A stretch of DNA of 64,000 bases, from the NCBI RefSeq assembly GCF_026262505.1, contig NC_067203.1, forward strand, positions 14,334,392 to 14,398,391, given 5' to 3'. The DNA is from Trichomonas vaginalis G3 (Eukaryota > Parabasalia > Trichomonadida > Trichomonadidae). Below are positions 29,375 through 38,871 of the stretch, piece by piece (position 1 is the stretch's first letter; every line of letters starts with the position of its first letter). The translations under genes were made by a program, and so were the position numbers. The notes below the pieces were generated by a model, which was not told where the DNA came from, searched no databases, and worked only from the letters and a program-made list of their open reading frames with translations.

Positions 29375-30931
29375 TCATGTATTAGATGTTGTTGGTTCCA
29401 TAAGAGAAGGAATATCTAAAACAGAAGATGGAACAGACTGGTATGATTCAAGCTGTTTGGAAGCAGCATCTCCTTCCTTAGTTTCTTCACCCTGGAAGGT
29501 TTTGCCATCCTTTAATCTCCACATCTGCCAAAGAGTTGTAGCTGCTCCAGAAAGAGCGATAAGGGATGTTCCTACATCTTCAAAGAGATATGTATTGAAC
29601 ATCCAATGGATATCGTCTTTCTTTGTGTAGTAAATAATTGTAGAAATTGTTGGAATAGGAATAGCCATTGTAAGAACTGATACAATTGTAGCACGATGTG
29701 GTCTGTCAACAGCTTGTAAATATGAAATAACCTGTTCATGGATAAGATACAAAGGTAATGTTGCCCAAATTCTCCAAATAGTGTTTGGAAGGAAGTTCAA
29801 AACATCTTTGTCCTTTGTAAACAATGAGAATATTTGACGTGGGAAAAGTGAAATGCCAACGGCGTTAATTACAGCCCAAATGAAGGAAATCCAAGACATA
29901 TGGAATAGCAATGCCTTGATTCTGCTGTACTTCTTTTCACCATATGCATATGATGCTGGTGGTAAAAAGCCGGAGTCTAAGGCTGCTAAAATAGATAATG
30001 AGAACATGTAAAGTCTTGTCATTGTAGACCACATGGACATAACAACATCTTTAATTCCATTATGTTCAGCAACTGTATATACGAACTTTTGAAGGTAAAT
30101 ATGTGGAAATGCTTCGGAAAAGTTCAAAATGAACGAAGCGGTACCTGTGTTGAGAGCTTTCCATGTTTCCTTTGAAAACTTGGCTGTGAACTGTGGTCCT
30201 CTGATCATAATTGAGAGTTTTCCTCTCATCAACATAATCCACATTACAACTAATGGTACGAATTGCGCAAGAAGGCCTGATAATGCAGCAGACCAAACAC
30301 CCCAGTGGAAAACAAAGAGGAATATTGGAAGGAATACAAGCATATCAAGAACTAAAGTGGCAAATTGGACCATACTGAAAAGCCAAGCTCTTCCTTCACC
30401 TTCTAATAAGCCGCATATTGTGTAATAGAAGAAACTGATGACTGAGCCGCCTGCCTGAATTGCCATATAAACAAAGGCCTTGAAAGCAATGCCATCGTCA
30501 CCAGTAAGGAACTTAACTATTAATTTTGTGGTTGGAATGATGACAGCAGCAAAACCAGCACCGATTATGACTGAAAAGCGGAGTAAATCTACTACAACTT
30601 GAGAAATCTCAGAAAATCTTGAGGCCCCACATAAGTATGATATATGTGTGCTTGTGGATATCAAAAATAGGTTATAAAATGCAAATGTTAACATATCATA
30701 AAGAAACATTGAAGATATAACTTGTAAACCGGGTTCACCTAGTGCTCTACTAATCCAATACTGATTAACGATTGTATAAACATTGAATACGAGCTGTGAT
30801 ATTGTTGGTCCAATCGAAAGATCAAGGAAAGTTACAAGTGGAGATCTCTTTCCAAGTCTCTCTGCCTCTCCTGCACCATCCTGGAGTGTACTTGAGAAAT
30901 CTGAATGCTCTATGAGAGGCTCGTTATTCAT
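29375..30931 (-). CDS. MATE-family multidrug/toxin extrusion transporter
   Basis: A 518-residue protein with about twelve membrane segments arranged as two related halves. The first half contains QLVFNVYTIVNQYWISRALGEPGLQVIS, matching the first two helices of MATE proteins, and GLLEGEGRAWLFSMVQF corresponds to the G-QG-G motif after helix 5. MATE carriers export cationic drugs or metabolites in exchange for H+ or Na+. The N-terminus (MNNEPLIEHSDFS) and C-terminus are cytoplasmic and carry acidic or leucine-type sorting-like residues. A TCATA initiator lies 12 bp upstream of the ATG. Confidence 0.85.
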   Translation of the reverse strand: MNNEPLIEHSDFSSTLQDGAGEAERLGKRSPLVTFLDLSIGPTISQLVFNVYTIVNQYWISRALGEPGLQVISSMFLYDMLTFAFYNLFLISTSTHISYLCGASRFSEISQVVVDLLRFSVIIGAGFAAVIIPTTKLIVKFLTGDDGIAFKAFVYMAIQAGGSVISFFYYTICGLLEGEGRAWLFSMVQFATLVLDMLVFLPIFLFVFHWGVWSAALSGLLAQFVPLVVMWIMLMRGKLSIMIRGPQFTAKFSKETWKALNTGTASFILNFSEAFPHIYLQKFVYTVAEHNGIKDVVMSMWSTMTRLYMFSLSILAALDSGFLPPASYAYGEKKYSRIKALLFHMSWISFIWAVINAVGISLFPRQIFSLFTKDKDVLNFLPNTIWRIWATLPLYLIHEQVISYLQAVDRPHRATIVSVLTMAIPIPTISTIIYYTKKDDIHWMFNTYLFEDVGTSLIALSGAATTLWQMWRLKDGKTFQGEETKEGDAASKQLESYQSVPSSVLDIPSLMEPTTSNT

Positions 30932-30940
30932 GGATGAAAA

Positions 30941-30945
30941 TATGA
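30941..30945 (-). promoter_or_regulatory. Initiator (TCATA) of the MATE gene
   Basis: TCATA fits the trichomonad initiator consensus TCA(+1)YW. It would give a 12-nt leader, within the usual range for Trichomonas. Confidence 0.45.
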
Positions 30946-31404
30946 CCTAGGCTATTGAATTTTTTGTATTGAATAGAACCCGACTAAATTCCGGAATTTA
31001 TATTGTATAATAGGTATAAATTAATATTAACTAGAAAAATGGATATGAATTTTATGAATATATTCATTGAATTTTTGATAATTAATTTATCAAATAAGAT
31101 TAATAAAAAGCGATAAAAATTTTTTAATGCATACATAGTATAGAATATAACTCTTAGATTTTGTAGTTTTTATATGCATCATTTGTGAGAGATTCAAAAT
31201 TGAATGCTACCAGTTACGAAGCTTTAAAAATGAAAGATTTATATTACCAATATATTAGACGATAATTAAATCCGATTTTTTAATTTTCAATATTTATAAA
31301 GCCGATAAATTCTATTGCTATCCTAATTATTTTGCATACATGAGATTGGCTTAAATAATAGGTATTCACTAATATATTTTTAGTAAAATAGTACGATGAT
31401 TTCA
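30946..31404. other. Intergenic spacer
   Basis: AT-rich; upstream of the MATE gene and flanking the Mutator-like element. No gene seen. Confidence 0.5.
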
Positions 31405-31413
31405 CAAATCATT
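31405..31413 (+). repeat. 9-bp target-site duplication, left
   Basis: CAAATCATT, repeated exactly at 34063-34071 on the other side of the element. Confidence 0.85.
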
Positions 31414-32444
31414 GGGGAGGTTTTTTGTGATATGGAAAAATGTTCCTTGCTCAATTATCTCACTATTGGATGGACTTTTATCGAGCGAAATTTTGGCTGT
31501 AAAGACAATTCTGATATTGGTAACATGGTGATAAGAACAAATAGTCAGTTTGCATGGTTTATGATGAGATAATTTCGATTTAAAAAAAACATAAAAATTG
31601 ATTTTAATGAGCGATTATATTTGAATATGCTCTCCTAATTTGAAGGAACTGTTTAAATCATGAATTGATCATGAATAATTTTTTTCAAAATAACAATTAT
31701 AATTTCATATTCATTATAAGTTGAAAATATATCATAAAGACTTTATGAATGATAAATTCCTAAAAAACAAGTTAGTTTGTTTCTGAAAATAATAATAAAA
31801 ACCAATTTAGACCCAATAATTTTTGGCGGGATAATTGAGATGTTTAACAAAAACAGAAAGGTGTCATTATTATCTATGACCAACAAGCAACTGACCTAGT
31901 CTGGATTACAATATTCGGTTCATCAAACCGCCAATTTGATGAATCAAGCCAAATTGTAACAAACCAGTTGTTGATTGCATGGTATCATTCATCGAACTGC
32001 CAATTTGATGAATTACATTTCTTAGTCATCAAAATAGTGGTCATGTTACTATTCGTTAGGTTAAATTACTTTTAATGCCCATTCAAGGAAGTACATGTCA
32101 GTTACAGGGTTTATAGTTTTACTCGAATTGAGTAAACCTCTTGGAAGCAATTACCACAAGAGCCAAGACTTCTCGTTTACAGACTTTGAAAGCCAGGAAG
32201 GAGCCAGGTAACAATAATGGGCTCTCTTATGATAATTTGGGATATTTATCAACAATTTGAGTTTCTACCTATTGTCTTCAATGAGGATTTTTTAGGCCAG
32301 AAGTACAATACCTGTACAGTCTAACTACTAGGGCAATGTAGTCAAACTGTGCACGTATTGAACTTCTAAGGCTATTATTTATCTGCTATTGACATCATTC
32401 TTTTGCATTACCGTCCTCTGGTCCTTAGAGGACCATAGATTCTG
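31414..32444 (+). repeat. Left inverted arm of the Mutator-like element
   Basis: Pairs with 33029-34062. Homology stops cleanly after CATAGATTCTG. Within the arm are smaller palindromic motifs around ATTTGATGAAT (about 31925 and 31990). No coding sequence. Confidence 0.85.
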
Positions 32445-32473
32445 CGGGCCAACAATCACATATACATTACTTT

Positions 32474-33014
32474 AGGGCAAAGTTCTTCCGAGGTTTCTCA
32501 TCAAATGAGAAACTTGAGCAGAACTTTGCCCTATTCGAGTAAATTTACATTCTCTGACGTGAAGAGAGTCATAGAAATACACAAGTATTAACTTATGGTG
32601 AAGTTTTCTGGACTTCCTTCCTTATCTGAGAGACATCCAGATAACTTCATCATAAACGAATTACAGACAAGTTCTCTCGCTGTTTGCAGGACAAATACCA
32701 CAAATTCATTACACTATTGAAGAGTTGTTCCGAGGTTTCTCATCGAATGAGAAACTTCGGAAAAAATTTGCTCTAGTGGAATAAATTTACATCCCCTAAC
32801 ACACAAATGATCAGATATAACAAGCACAGATTTTTAAGGTATAGCTTTGTTGAAAACCTTTCAACGAATGAGAAAGTTAGGGAAAACTCTACCTTATAAG
32901 ATCAACTATAGAATTCATAGCTCTTTGAATACTAGGAAACATTAATGCAGTAGTTTAAGGCAAAGTTTTTCCGAGATCTATGAAGGATAGAGAGATCTCG
33001 GAAGAACTTTGCTC
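32474..33014. repeat. Array of five stem-loops in the element's centre
   Basis: Hairpins at 32474-32532, 32593-32654, 32728-32762, 32835-32897 and 32957-33014, separated by about 50-75 bp of unpaired sequence. Several share arm sequence: GCAAAGTT...TTCCGAG appears in the first and last, and TTCCGAGGTTTCTCATC followed by AATGAGAAACTT in the first and third. They are therefore related copies. Stems are 15-28 bp with internal mismatches, much like pre-miRNA hairpins. Confidence 0.8.
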
Positions 33015-33028
33015 TGCACAAGTAATTT

Positions 33029-34062
33029 CAGAATCTATGGTCCTCTAAGGACCAGAGGACGGTAATGCAAAAGAATGATGTCAATAGCAGATAAATAATA
33101 GCCTTAGAAGTTCAATACGTGCACAGTTTGACTACATTGCCCTAGTAGTTAGACTGTACAGGTATTGTACTTCTGGCCTAAAAAATCCTCATTGAAGACA
33201 ATAGGTAGAAACTCAAATTGTTGATAAATATCCCAAATTATCATAAGAGAGCCCATTATTGTTACCTGGCTCCTTCCTGGCTTTCAAAGTCTGTAAACGA
33301 GAAGTCTTGGCTCTTGTGGTAATTGCTTCCAAGAGGTTTACTCAATTCGAGTAAAACTATAAACCCTGTAACTGACATGTACTTCCTTGAATGGGCATTA
33401 AAAGTAATTTAACCTAACGAATAGTAACATGACCACTATTTTGATGACTAAGAAATGTAATTCATCAAATTGGCAGTTCGATGAATGATACCATGCAATC
33501 AACAACTGGTTTGTTACAATTTGGCTTGATTCATCAAATTGGCGGTTTGATGAACCGAATATTGTAATCCAGACTAGGTCAGTTGCTTGTTGGTCATAGA
33601 TAATAATGACACCTTTCTGTTTTTGTTAAACATCTCAATTATCCCGCCAAAAATTATTGGGTCTAAATTGGTTTTTATTATTATTATTTTCAGAAACAAA
33701 CTAACTTGTTTTTTAGGAATTTATCATTCATAAAGTCTTTATGATATATTTTCAACTTATAATGAATATGAAATTATAATTGTTATTTTGAAAAAAATTA
33801 TTCATGATCAATTCATGATTTAAACAGTTCCTTCAAATTAGGAGAGCATATTCAAATATAATCGCTCATTAAAATCAATTTTTATGTTTTTTTTAAATCG
33901 AAATTATCTCATCATAAACCATGCAAACTGACTATTTGTTCTTATCACCATGTTACCAATATCAGAATTGTCTTTACAGCCAAAATTTCGCTCGATAAAA
34001 GTCCATCCAATAGTGAGATAATTGAGCAAGGAACATTTTTCCATATCACAAAAAACCTCCCC
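33029..34062 (-). repeat. Right inverted arm of the Mutator-like element
   Basis: Reverse complement of 31414-32444 with only a few base differences noticed. It ends ...CCTCCCC before the target duplication. Confidence 0.85.
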
Positions 34063-34071
34063 CAAATCATT
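34063..34071 (+). repeat. 9-bp target-site duplication, right
   Basis: CAAATCATT, identical to 31405-31413. Confidence 0.85.
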
Positions 34072-34755
34072 AAAGGCATTTGTAAACTGTTCCTATTGGT
34101 CAATGTATTAACTTCATTTAGCTTTTACATTCATATCATAGATAAAAATATGTAAATATCATACTTTATCCATGGATTTAGGAATTCAAAAAATCTAAAA
34201 GTCCAACTTTATGCAGCCAAATAGCTTCGAACTTAAAATTTTCCACATTTAATTTAGGTGGACCATAACGAAACAGTTTAGTTTGAAGTATCAGAGATAT
34301 TCTGCTGTAATACCTTGGAAAGAGATAGATAAATCGAATTTTGCACGCGAAATTATATATTTTTGTTTTTGTTCTATTGAAGACAGTTAGCAGATAATTA
34401 AGGCGGGAACAAAAAAATCAAATCAAAATTAGGAGTGGAGATTGCCCTAAAACGAATATTATTCAAATGATGTTTCAATTGGATGTATAATTTCATTAGA
34501 TATTGAAATCATATTCATCAAATATTACAAAATCAAATTGTTGTTAGCAAACAGAATGTAATTAATAAATAACTTTTTTCCAAGCTAATTAATTATTGAA
34601 TCTTATTGTGTTTCATGTTCATCTTTACAAAATTGAATTTGATTCATTAGATACAACTTTATTTGAACGAAATTTTAAAAAAAAGATATAATTGTGGCAA
34701 GATAGTATTTTTGTAATTAGATGGGGAAAAAATAGAATAAAGCTATTCAGTACTT
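34072..34755. other. Intergenic spacer
   Basis: AT-rich sequence between the Mutator-like element and the tRNA gene. No feature recognised. Confidence 0.5.
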
Positions 34756-34761
34756 AAAAAA
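34756..34761 (-). terminator. Pol III terminator of the tRNA gene
   Basis: Six T residues on the minus strand directly after the discriminator base of the tRNA. Confidence 0.75.
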
Positions 34762-34834
34762 TGGTTCCGCTGGGGCTCGAACCCAAGACCTTAGCGTTAT
34801 CAGCACTACGCTCTACCTACTGAGCTACGAAACC
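34762..34834 (-). tRNA. tRNA-Ile (anticodon GAU)
   Basis: A 73-nt cloverleaf on the minus strand. The acceptor stem GGTTTCG/CGGAACC has one G-T pair. The D-arm is GCTC...GAGC. The anticodon arm is TAGTG-CTGATAA-CGCTA with anticodon GAT, and the T-arm is TTGGG-TTCGAGC-CCCAG. The discriminator is A; no CCA is encoded. The A- and B-box promoter sequences are intact and there is no intron. Eukaryotic nuclear tRNA-Ile for AUU/AUC normally has anticodon AAU, edited to IAU, so GAU is unusual. Trichomonads have no organellar genome from which it could have been copied. Confidence 0.93.
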
Positions 34835-35005
34835 TTGACGATTGAAGAAGAATATTATCTTTTATAATGAAAATATGAAATTTATATTTGGTTTAAAAAG
34901 AATCAACAATATTTCTCAACCAATTTCATCAAATAGAGATTTCATACAAATATAATATTTACTCATAATATGATTATAAGTTTTCTCTATTATTCATAAT
35001 TTGTT

Positions 35006-35827
35006 TCAATCTGAGCTAGAATAAGAACTTGATGATGAGCTGTCATGTCGTCTACGGTTATGAGAATGATGATGGCCATGCTGATGATTACTATGATGTT
35101 GTTTTAATTCAGAACTATTTTCCTCATTATACGGATATTTTGTGTTTTCTATTAATATTGGTTTTAGTTCTTGCTTTTTTACATTCCTTGGTGGAATTAC
35201 AGGTGGTTTAAGTGGTTTGGAGGGTAATATTTTTGGTTTAATGGGAGTATTTTGTGTAATGGTTGGTTGGTTACTGATAGCTTTAACTTCTGCGTTGTTA
35301 TGCATTTGGTCTTTCGATAGATCGGTAGTTTCAGCGTCACTTGATGAAGATGAAGAATTATATGAGGATGAAGACGTATATGAAGAAGATGATTCTGATT
35401 CGTCAAGTTTGTTCGATATATTTTGATTTGATTTGAGTCTTTCAGCAATTTTCCTTTTAGCTTCTTCAACAAATACAGAAGGTATTCCGGTTTCAGAATT
35501 TTGAGCATCCTCTAGTAATGGCCAAAGTTTTTCAATAAATGGAACTGCCTTATCCCCAACAAGTGATTGTAATTGTTCTGCAAGATCGTGCGAATTTATT
35601 GTATCTGCTTGAAGAAAGCCCATTATTATATCTTCAACAAATTCGTCATCAGTCATTGATGATAATTGTTCATGAACCCATGGATGAAATGAATCATAAT
35701 TAATTTTATCGATTAAAAGAGACTCTGTGATGCTTTTGGATAATTTCACTTTTTGGTTAGCTCGGATTTTGTCAAATCTATGGTCCTTGTTAACACTAGC
35801 ACCGCTAAATAAATTTCTTGAAATCAT
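35006..35827 (-). CDS. PWI-domain protein, SRRM1/SRm160-like splicing coactivator
   Basis: A 273-residue protein from the ATG at 35827; the longer frame begins only with a TTG. The N-terminus LFSGASVNKDHRF mirrors the FFRGTSAEQDNRF start of SRRM1. A PWI domain follows (about 30-125), with PWV at 49-51, the FIEKLWPLLEDAQ segment and GIPSVF before a charged helix. This domain binds nucleic acid and joins SR proteins to the spliceosome. The rest is low-complexity: Ser-rich, Pro-rich (PSKPLKPPVIPP), then a His-rich (HHSNHQHGHHHSHN) and Ser tail with few SR/RS pairs. Trichomonads have few introns but a full splicing machinery. Confidence 0.85.
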   Translation of the reverse strand: MISRNLFSGASVNKDHRFDKIRANQKVKLSKSITESLLIDKINYDSFHPWVHEQLSSMTDDEFVEDIIMGFLQADTINSHDLAEQLQSLVGDKAVPFIEKLWPLLEDAQNSETGIPSVFVEEAKRKIAERLKSNQNISNKLDESESSSSYTSSSSYNSSSSSSDAETTDLSKDQMHNNAEVKAISNQPTITQNTPIKPKILPSKPLKPPVIPPRNVKKQELKPILIENTKYPYNEENSSELKQHHSNHQHGHHHSHNRRRHDSSSSSSYSSSD

Positions 35828-35833
35828 TTGATT

Positions 35834-35846
35834 TATGAATTTATGA
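35834..35846 (-). promoter_or_regulatory. Two initiator-like TCATA motifs before the PWI gene
   Basis: TCATA occurs at 35834-35838 and 35842-35846 on the minus strand, giving leaders of about 9 or 17 nt. Both fit TCA(+1)YW. Confidence 0.4.
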
Positions 35847-35849
35847 AAA

Positions 35850-36437
35850 AGAAACAAAAATGTTCATTAGATAGATATGGGTAAATATTTTGTTCAATGA
35901 AAACTCATATAACTCAATCAAAATAAATTCAATTTAATCAATAAGAAATATCAGTATAAATCGATGGAGATGAATATATATAGCAGCAACTAAGTATTAT
36001 CATTGACAAGTCTTCATTTACAATTGTGAACATGAGTTGAACAAGGTCTTCAACAGCGAGCAACACGAAGTCTATATTGACAAGAATTGTATGTAATCAT
36101 AAATTATAAAGAGAATGATCACAGAGCTAATATTTGAACAGGGACAATTGAAATATCAAATATACAGTTCAGTCATGAACTCAATCAATAAAATCTCTGA
36201 TAATCTAATATGAAATATCGTAAAGTATAAGTATAATGTGAAGTGAAGCCGTGGAGAAAATGGAAAAGATATGAAATGCATCTACACAATGGTAAACAAT
36301 GATATTGAGATATTCAATTACATATATTGTTGTTTGTATTTGCATGCATATAGAAAATGTGAGCAGAAAAAAATCTGAATGTTGGAAAAAATACCGTTAA
36401 AAAGATTTTGATTAATAAGCAGTCCGTAGATAAAAGT
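35850..36437. other. Intergenic spacer
   Basis: AT-rich, between two minus-strand genes. Nothing recognised. Confidence 0.5.
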
Positions 36438-37118
36438 TTAAATTTGAGCAACAATTGGAATTGATTGGAAATAGGAGTTAAACATCTTATACCTAAATTT
36501 GGCAGGAACAGGGAAATTGATAGTTTTAGCCCAAACGTCTTCGGCAGTCTTTGCAAGAACAGGCTGTTCTCTCTTCTCCTCAACGACTGTTTCTGGCTCC
36601 TCTGGCGTTGGTTCTGTTTCAATTGGGCTCTTAGGCTTGGCATTCTGTCTTCTGCGAGCGTTTCGCTTTTGCCTTATTGTCCATTTCTTCAACTCGCGCC
36701 TGTCTCTGTTGAAAATTGGAATAGAGAGGATGATTTGCTCATCTGTTTCCTTTGATGCTGGCCTTGCGATATAGCCAAGCTGATGTAGCGATCCATTTAT
36801 GGATGACTTGCATTTGCCCATTAAAAGGATCAATTGCTTGATGTTGATCGCAATGGAATTCTCGAGAAAAATTACACCTGTCGCAAAACTCCTTTTCCAG
36901 TCGTTTTCGTCATGTTTTACAACATATTCTTTAATTATTTTAAGTCTTTTGTTGAACATCTCGACTTTCTCGCCACGTTTAGCGTTGGCCACTTCTGTAT
37001 GAAAACGATCTCGAAGTTGAAGGTAGCCCTCCAAATCGGTTTCGCTTAACAGTTTCAAGTGACCAGTGCAGCGACTGTTTTTAACTTCTTTTTGATCTTC
37101 AATATCGTCAATATCCAT
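36438..37118 (-). CDS. Initiator-binding-domain (IBD) transcription factor, IBP39 family
   Basis: A 226-residue protein from the ATG at 37118. Residues about 25-150 match the trichomonad IBD winged-helix: a long helical start (LQLRDRFHTEVANAKRGEK), the RSFATGVIFLENSIAINIKQL segment and the hallmark KCKSSINGSL (102-111), which contacts DNA in this family, then the RRELKKWTIR close. A basic patch (RQKRNARRRQNAK) may be a nuclear signal. It leads through a Pro/Glu linker to a short C-terminal segment (AEDVWAKTINFPVPAKFRYKM). IBP39 binds the Inr and relatives bind other core motifs; which motif this one binds is not evident. It is shorter than IBP39. Confidence 0.85.
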   Translation of the reverse strand: MDIDDIEDQKEVKNSRCTGHLKLLSETDLEGYLQLRDRFHTEVANAKRGEKVEMFNKRLKIIKEYVVKHDENDWKRSFATGVIFLENSIAINIKQLILLMGKCKSSINGSLHQLGYIARPASKETDEQIILSIPIFNRDRRELKKWTIRQKRNARRRQNAKPKSPIETEPTPEEPETVVEEKREQPVLAKTAEDVWAKTINFPVPAKFRYKMFNSYFQSIPIVAQI

Positions 37119-37618
37119 TTAAAAAACTAAAATATATCAATTATTGCTTTTCTGACACTTTCAAAATATTCAAGAAAAAATGACACAACATTGATTGATA
37201 TCAGTATGAACATCAATACATTGTAAAAAATTGAAATGCATGAGAGAAATGAAGTGAAGTCAACTGGAAAATTAATTCAAAATCTAAATTGAGTACATAT
37301 CGATAGTTTTGATTAGTTTATATTTTAGACATCATATCAGATACTATATTGAACATTCGAGTTATGCAAAAATAATAAGTTGTAAAAATCGTTTTTATGA
37401 AAACTGCCATTCTCAAAATTTACGTTGAAAGATTTATGTACTAACTTAGTCTATATTAAACTTAAAATAAAATTACAACAGAAACTGAACGTTGAAGTAT
37501 TTCAACTCAATTCAAATATTTTTTTAGATTTATGTAAACGATATGACTATCATCAAATATTGGTTTAAACTCTGTATTAGTTCCAAAATTATATAGGTTA
37601 ATTTTTCGGAGACAAATT
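37119..37618. other. Intergenic spacer
   Basis: AT-rich region upstream of the IBD gene. It contains a minus-strand AAAGTGTCA near 37152, about 35 bp from the start codon. No other feature. Confidence 0.45.
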
Positions 37619-37852
37619 ATGTTTTCTCTTTTCTCAATTCTCAAACCTTCAAAAAGATTAGATATTTCGGGTTTGAATTGCTTGGATTCAACATCTCATG
37701 AGGGTCAGGAATCATATTCTTGGGATCTTTCAGAAGATCGGAATAAATATTTATTTCTGAAGAAAGTTCTGACAACTCGTGTATTGAATTTCTCTGCTAT
37801 TGTATATCGATCCATTTATAATGTGCAAATGCTAATAATTCTTGCAATGTAA
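37619..37852 (+). pseudogene. Short open frame, possible gene relic
   Basis: 77 codons from an ATG (MFSLFSILKPSKRLDISGLNCLD). The LDISGLNCLD stretch has a leucine-rich-repeat flavour. The frame is short and nothing coherent follows it, so it may be the remains of a leucine-rich-repeat gene. No function is claimed. Confidence 0.25.
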
Positions 37853-38857
37853 ATTGTCATTTGGAGGTTATCCTTTCTGGAGATTCATTCTTATTGAACC
37901 TTGCTTTGACTTCTTTAGATTGAAAATGATATTTCATTGATCAAACGACTTGGCCATGAAAGATTATCCAATAAATTACTAGGTTGGTAAATGGATACAA
38001 TGTTGCCCTTTGCGATCAATGGATAAATTGTTAAAAACAGTAGTCTTATCATACATGCAGCTAATGGCAAAACCCTACCCCTTATTTATAAAGAAAAATG
38101 TAATATAGAACAAAAAACGATATTTTTCCTTGAATATTTAGGCTTCATTAATACAAAACTAATTAAGTCAGCATTTGCACGCTTAATACAAAGGTATGAA
38201 GACTGGATTTTCATCATTAAAAATATATCATAATTATTAACGAAATTGTTAAGAATTATTCTAATACTCACCACAAATAGACAATTAGTGTAATATCTAA
38301 GGAGCTTCTCAAAGAAAATATAAATTTGAGAAATATAGGTTTTGTAAAGCATAGTATAGATAAAACGAAGAGATTTGAACATACTCAATTTCATTTTATA
38401 GTATTTCGGTAAGGATTAAAAATAAATTTTAAAAGTTGCTTTCAATGATGATTGTAAGCACAATATGGAATTTCTCTGCCATTATTTTGCAAATGTTCAA
38501 TGAAAGCCAAAGAAATAAAAAAAAAATTAAATTGAATACGAATATACGAATTACCCATAAAACATTGTGAAGGGTTTGATCTTTGTATTATGTGTTGTTG
38601 GAATTTGTATCTTATTATTCATAGTAAGTCAAACTCATAAGACTTCATATGAAATGTTTCGTTGTTGTTTGTTAAAGCATTGGGGAAGAAGTATTTTGTA
38701 AAGGAAAGTTTAGTAAAGTCAATCTGCATATGAACCGTAAAGGAATACCATAAAAAAAAATCTAAAATGTCGATCAAAAAAAATTTTTTGGGGATCAAAA
38801 AAATTTGAGAAGATAACAAAAATTGAGAAGAAAAAAACAGAAAAAATTTTAAATTGG
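37853..38857. other. Intergenic region
   Basis: About 1 kb, AT-rich, upstream of MetAP2. The last 130 bp is a purine-rich run (many A and GA blocks) ending at the initiator. No gene recognised. Confidence 0.5.
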
Positions 38858-38862
38858 TCATT
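38858..38862 (+). promoter_or_regulatory. Initiator (TCATT) of the MetAP2 gene
   Basis: TCATT matches TCA(+1)YW and gives a 12-nt leader before the ATG at 38872. It is the clearest initiator in the window. Confidence 0.55.
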
Positions 38863-38871
38863 TTTTGAGAA

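Larger units (their letters stand above)
31414..34062. mobile_element. Non-autonomous Mutator-like element (2649 bp)
   Basis: Begins GGGGAGGTTTTTTGTGATAT and ends with its exact reverse complement. It is flanked by a 9-bp direct duplication CAAATCATT. Long terminal inverted repeats plus 9-bp duplications are the hallmarks of Mutator-like elements, which are known in T. vaginalis. The arms are 1031 and 1034 bp and nearly identical, leaving a 584-bp centre filled with stem-loops. No transposase or other gene is visible, so it must be mobilised in trans. The near identity of the arms suggests a young copy or one kept uniform by conversion. Confidence 0.85.

Noticed and set aside
32795-32810. Intron 3' motif suggested by CTAACACACA
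   Set aside because: Trichomonad introns end in ACTAACACACAG; here the final AG is missing, there is no matching 5' splice site, and the location is a non-coding element.
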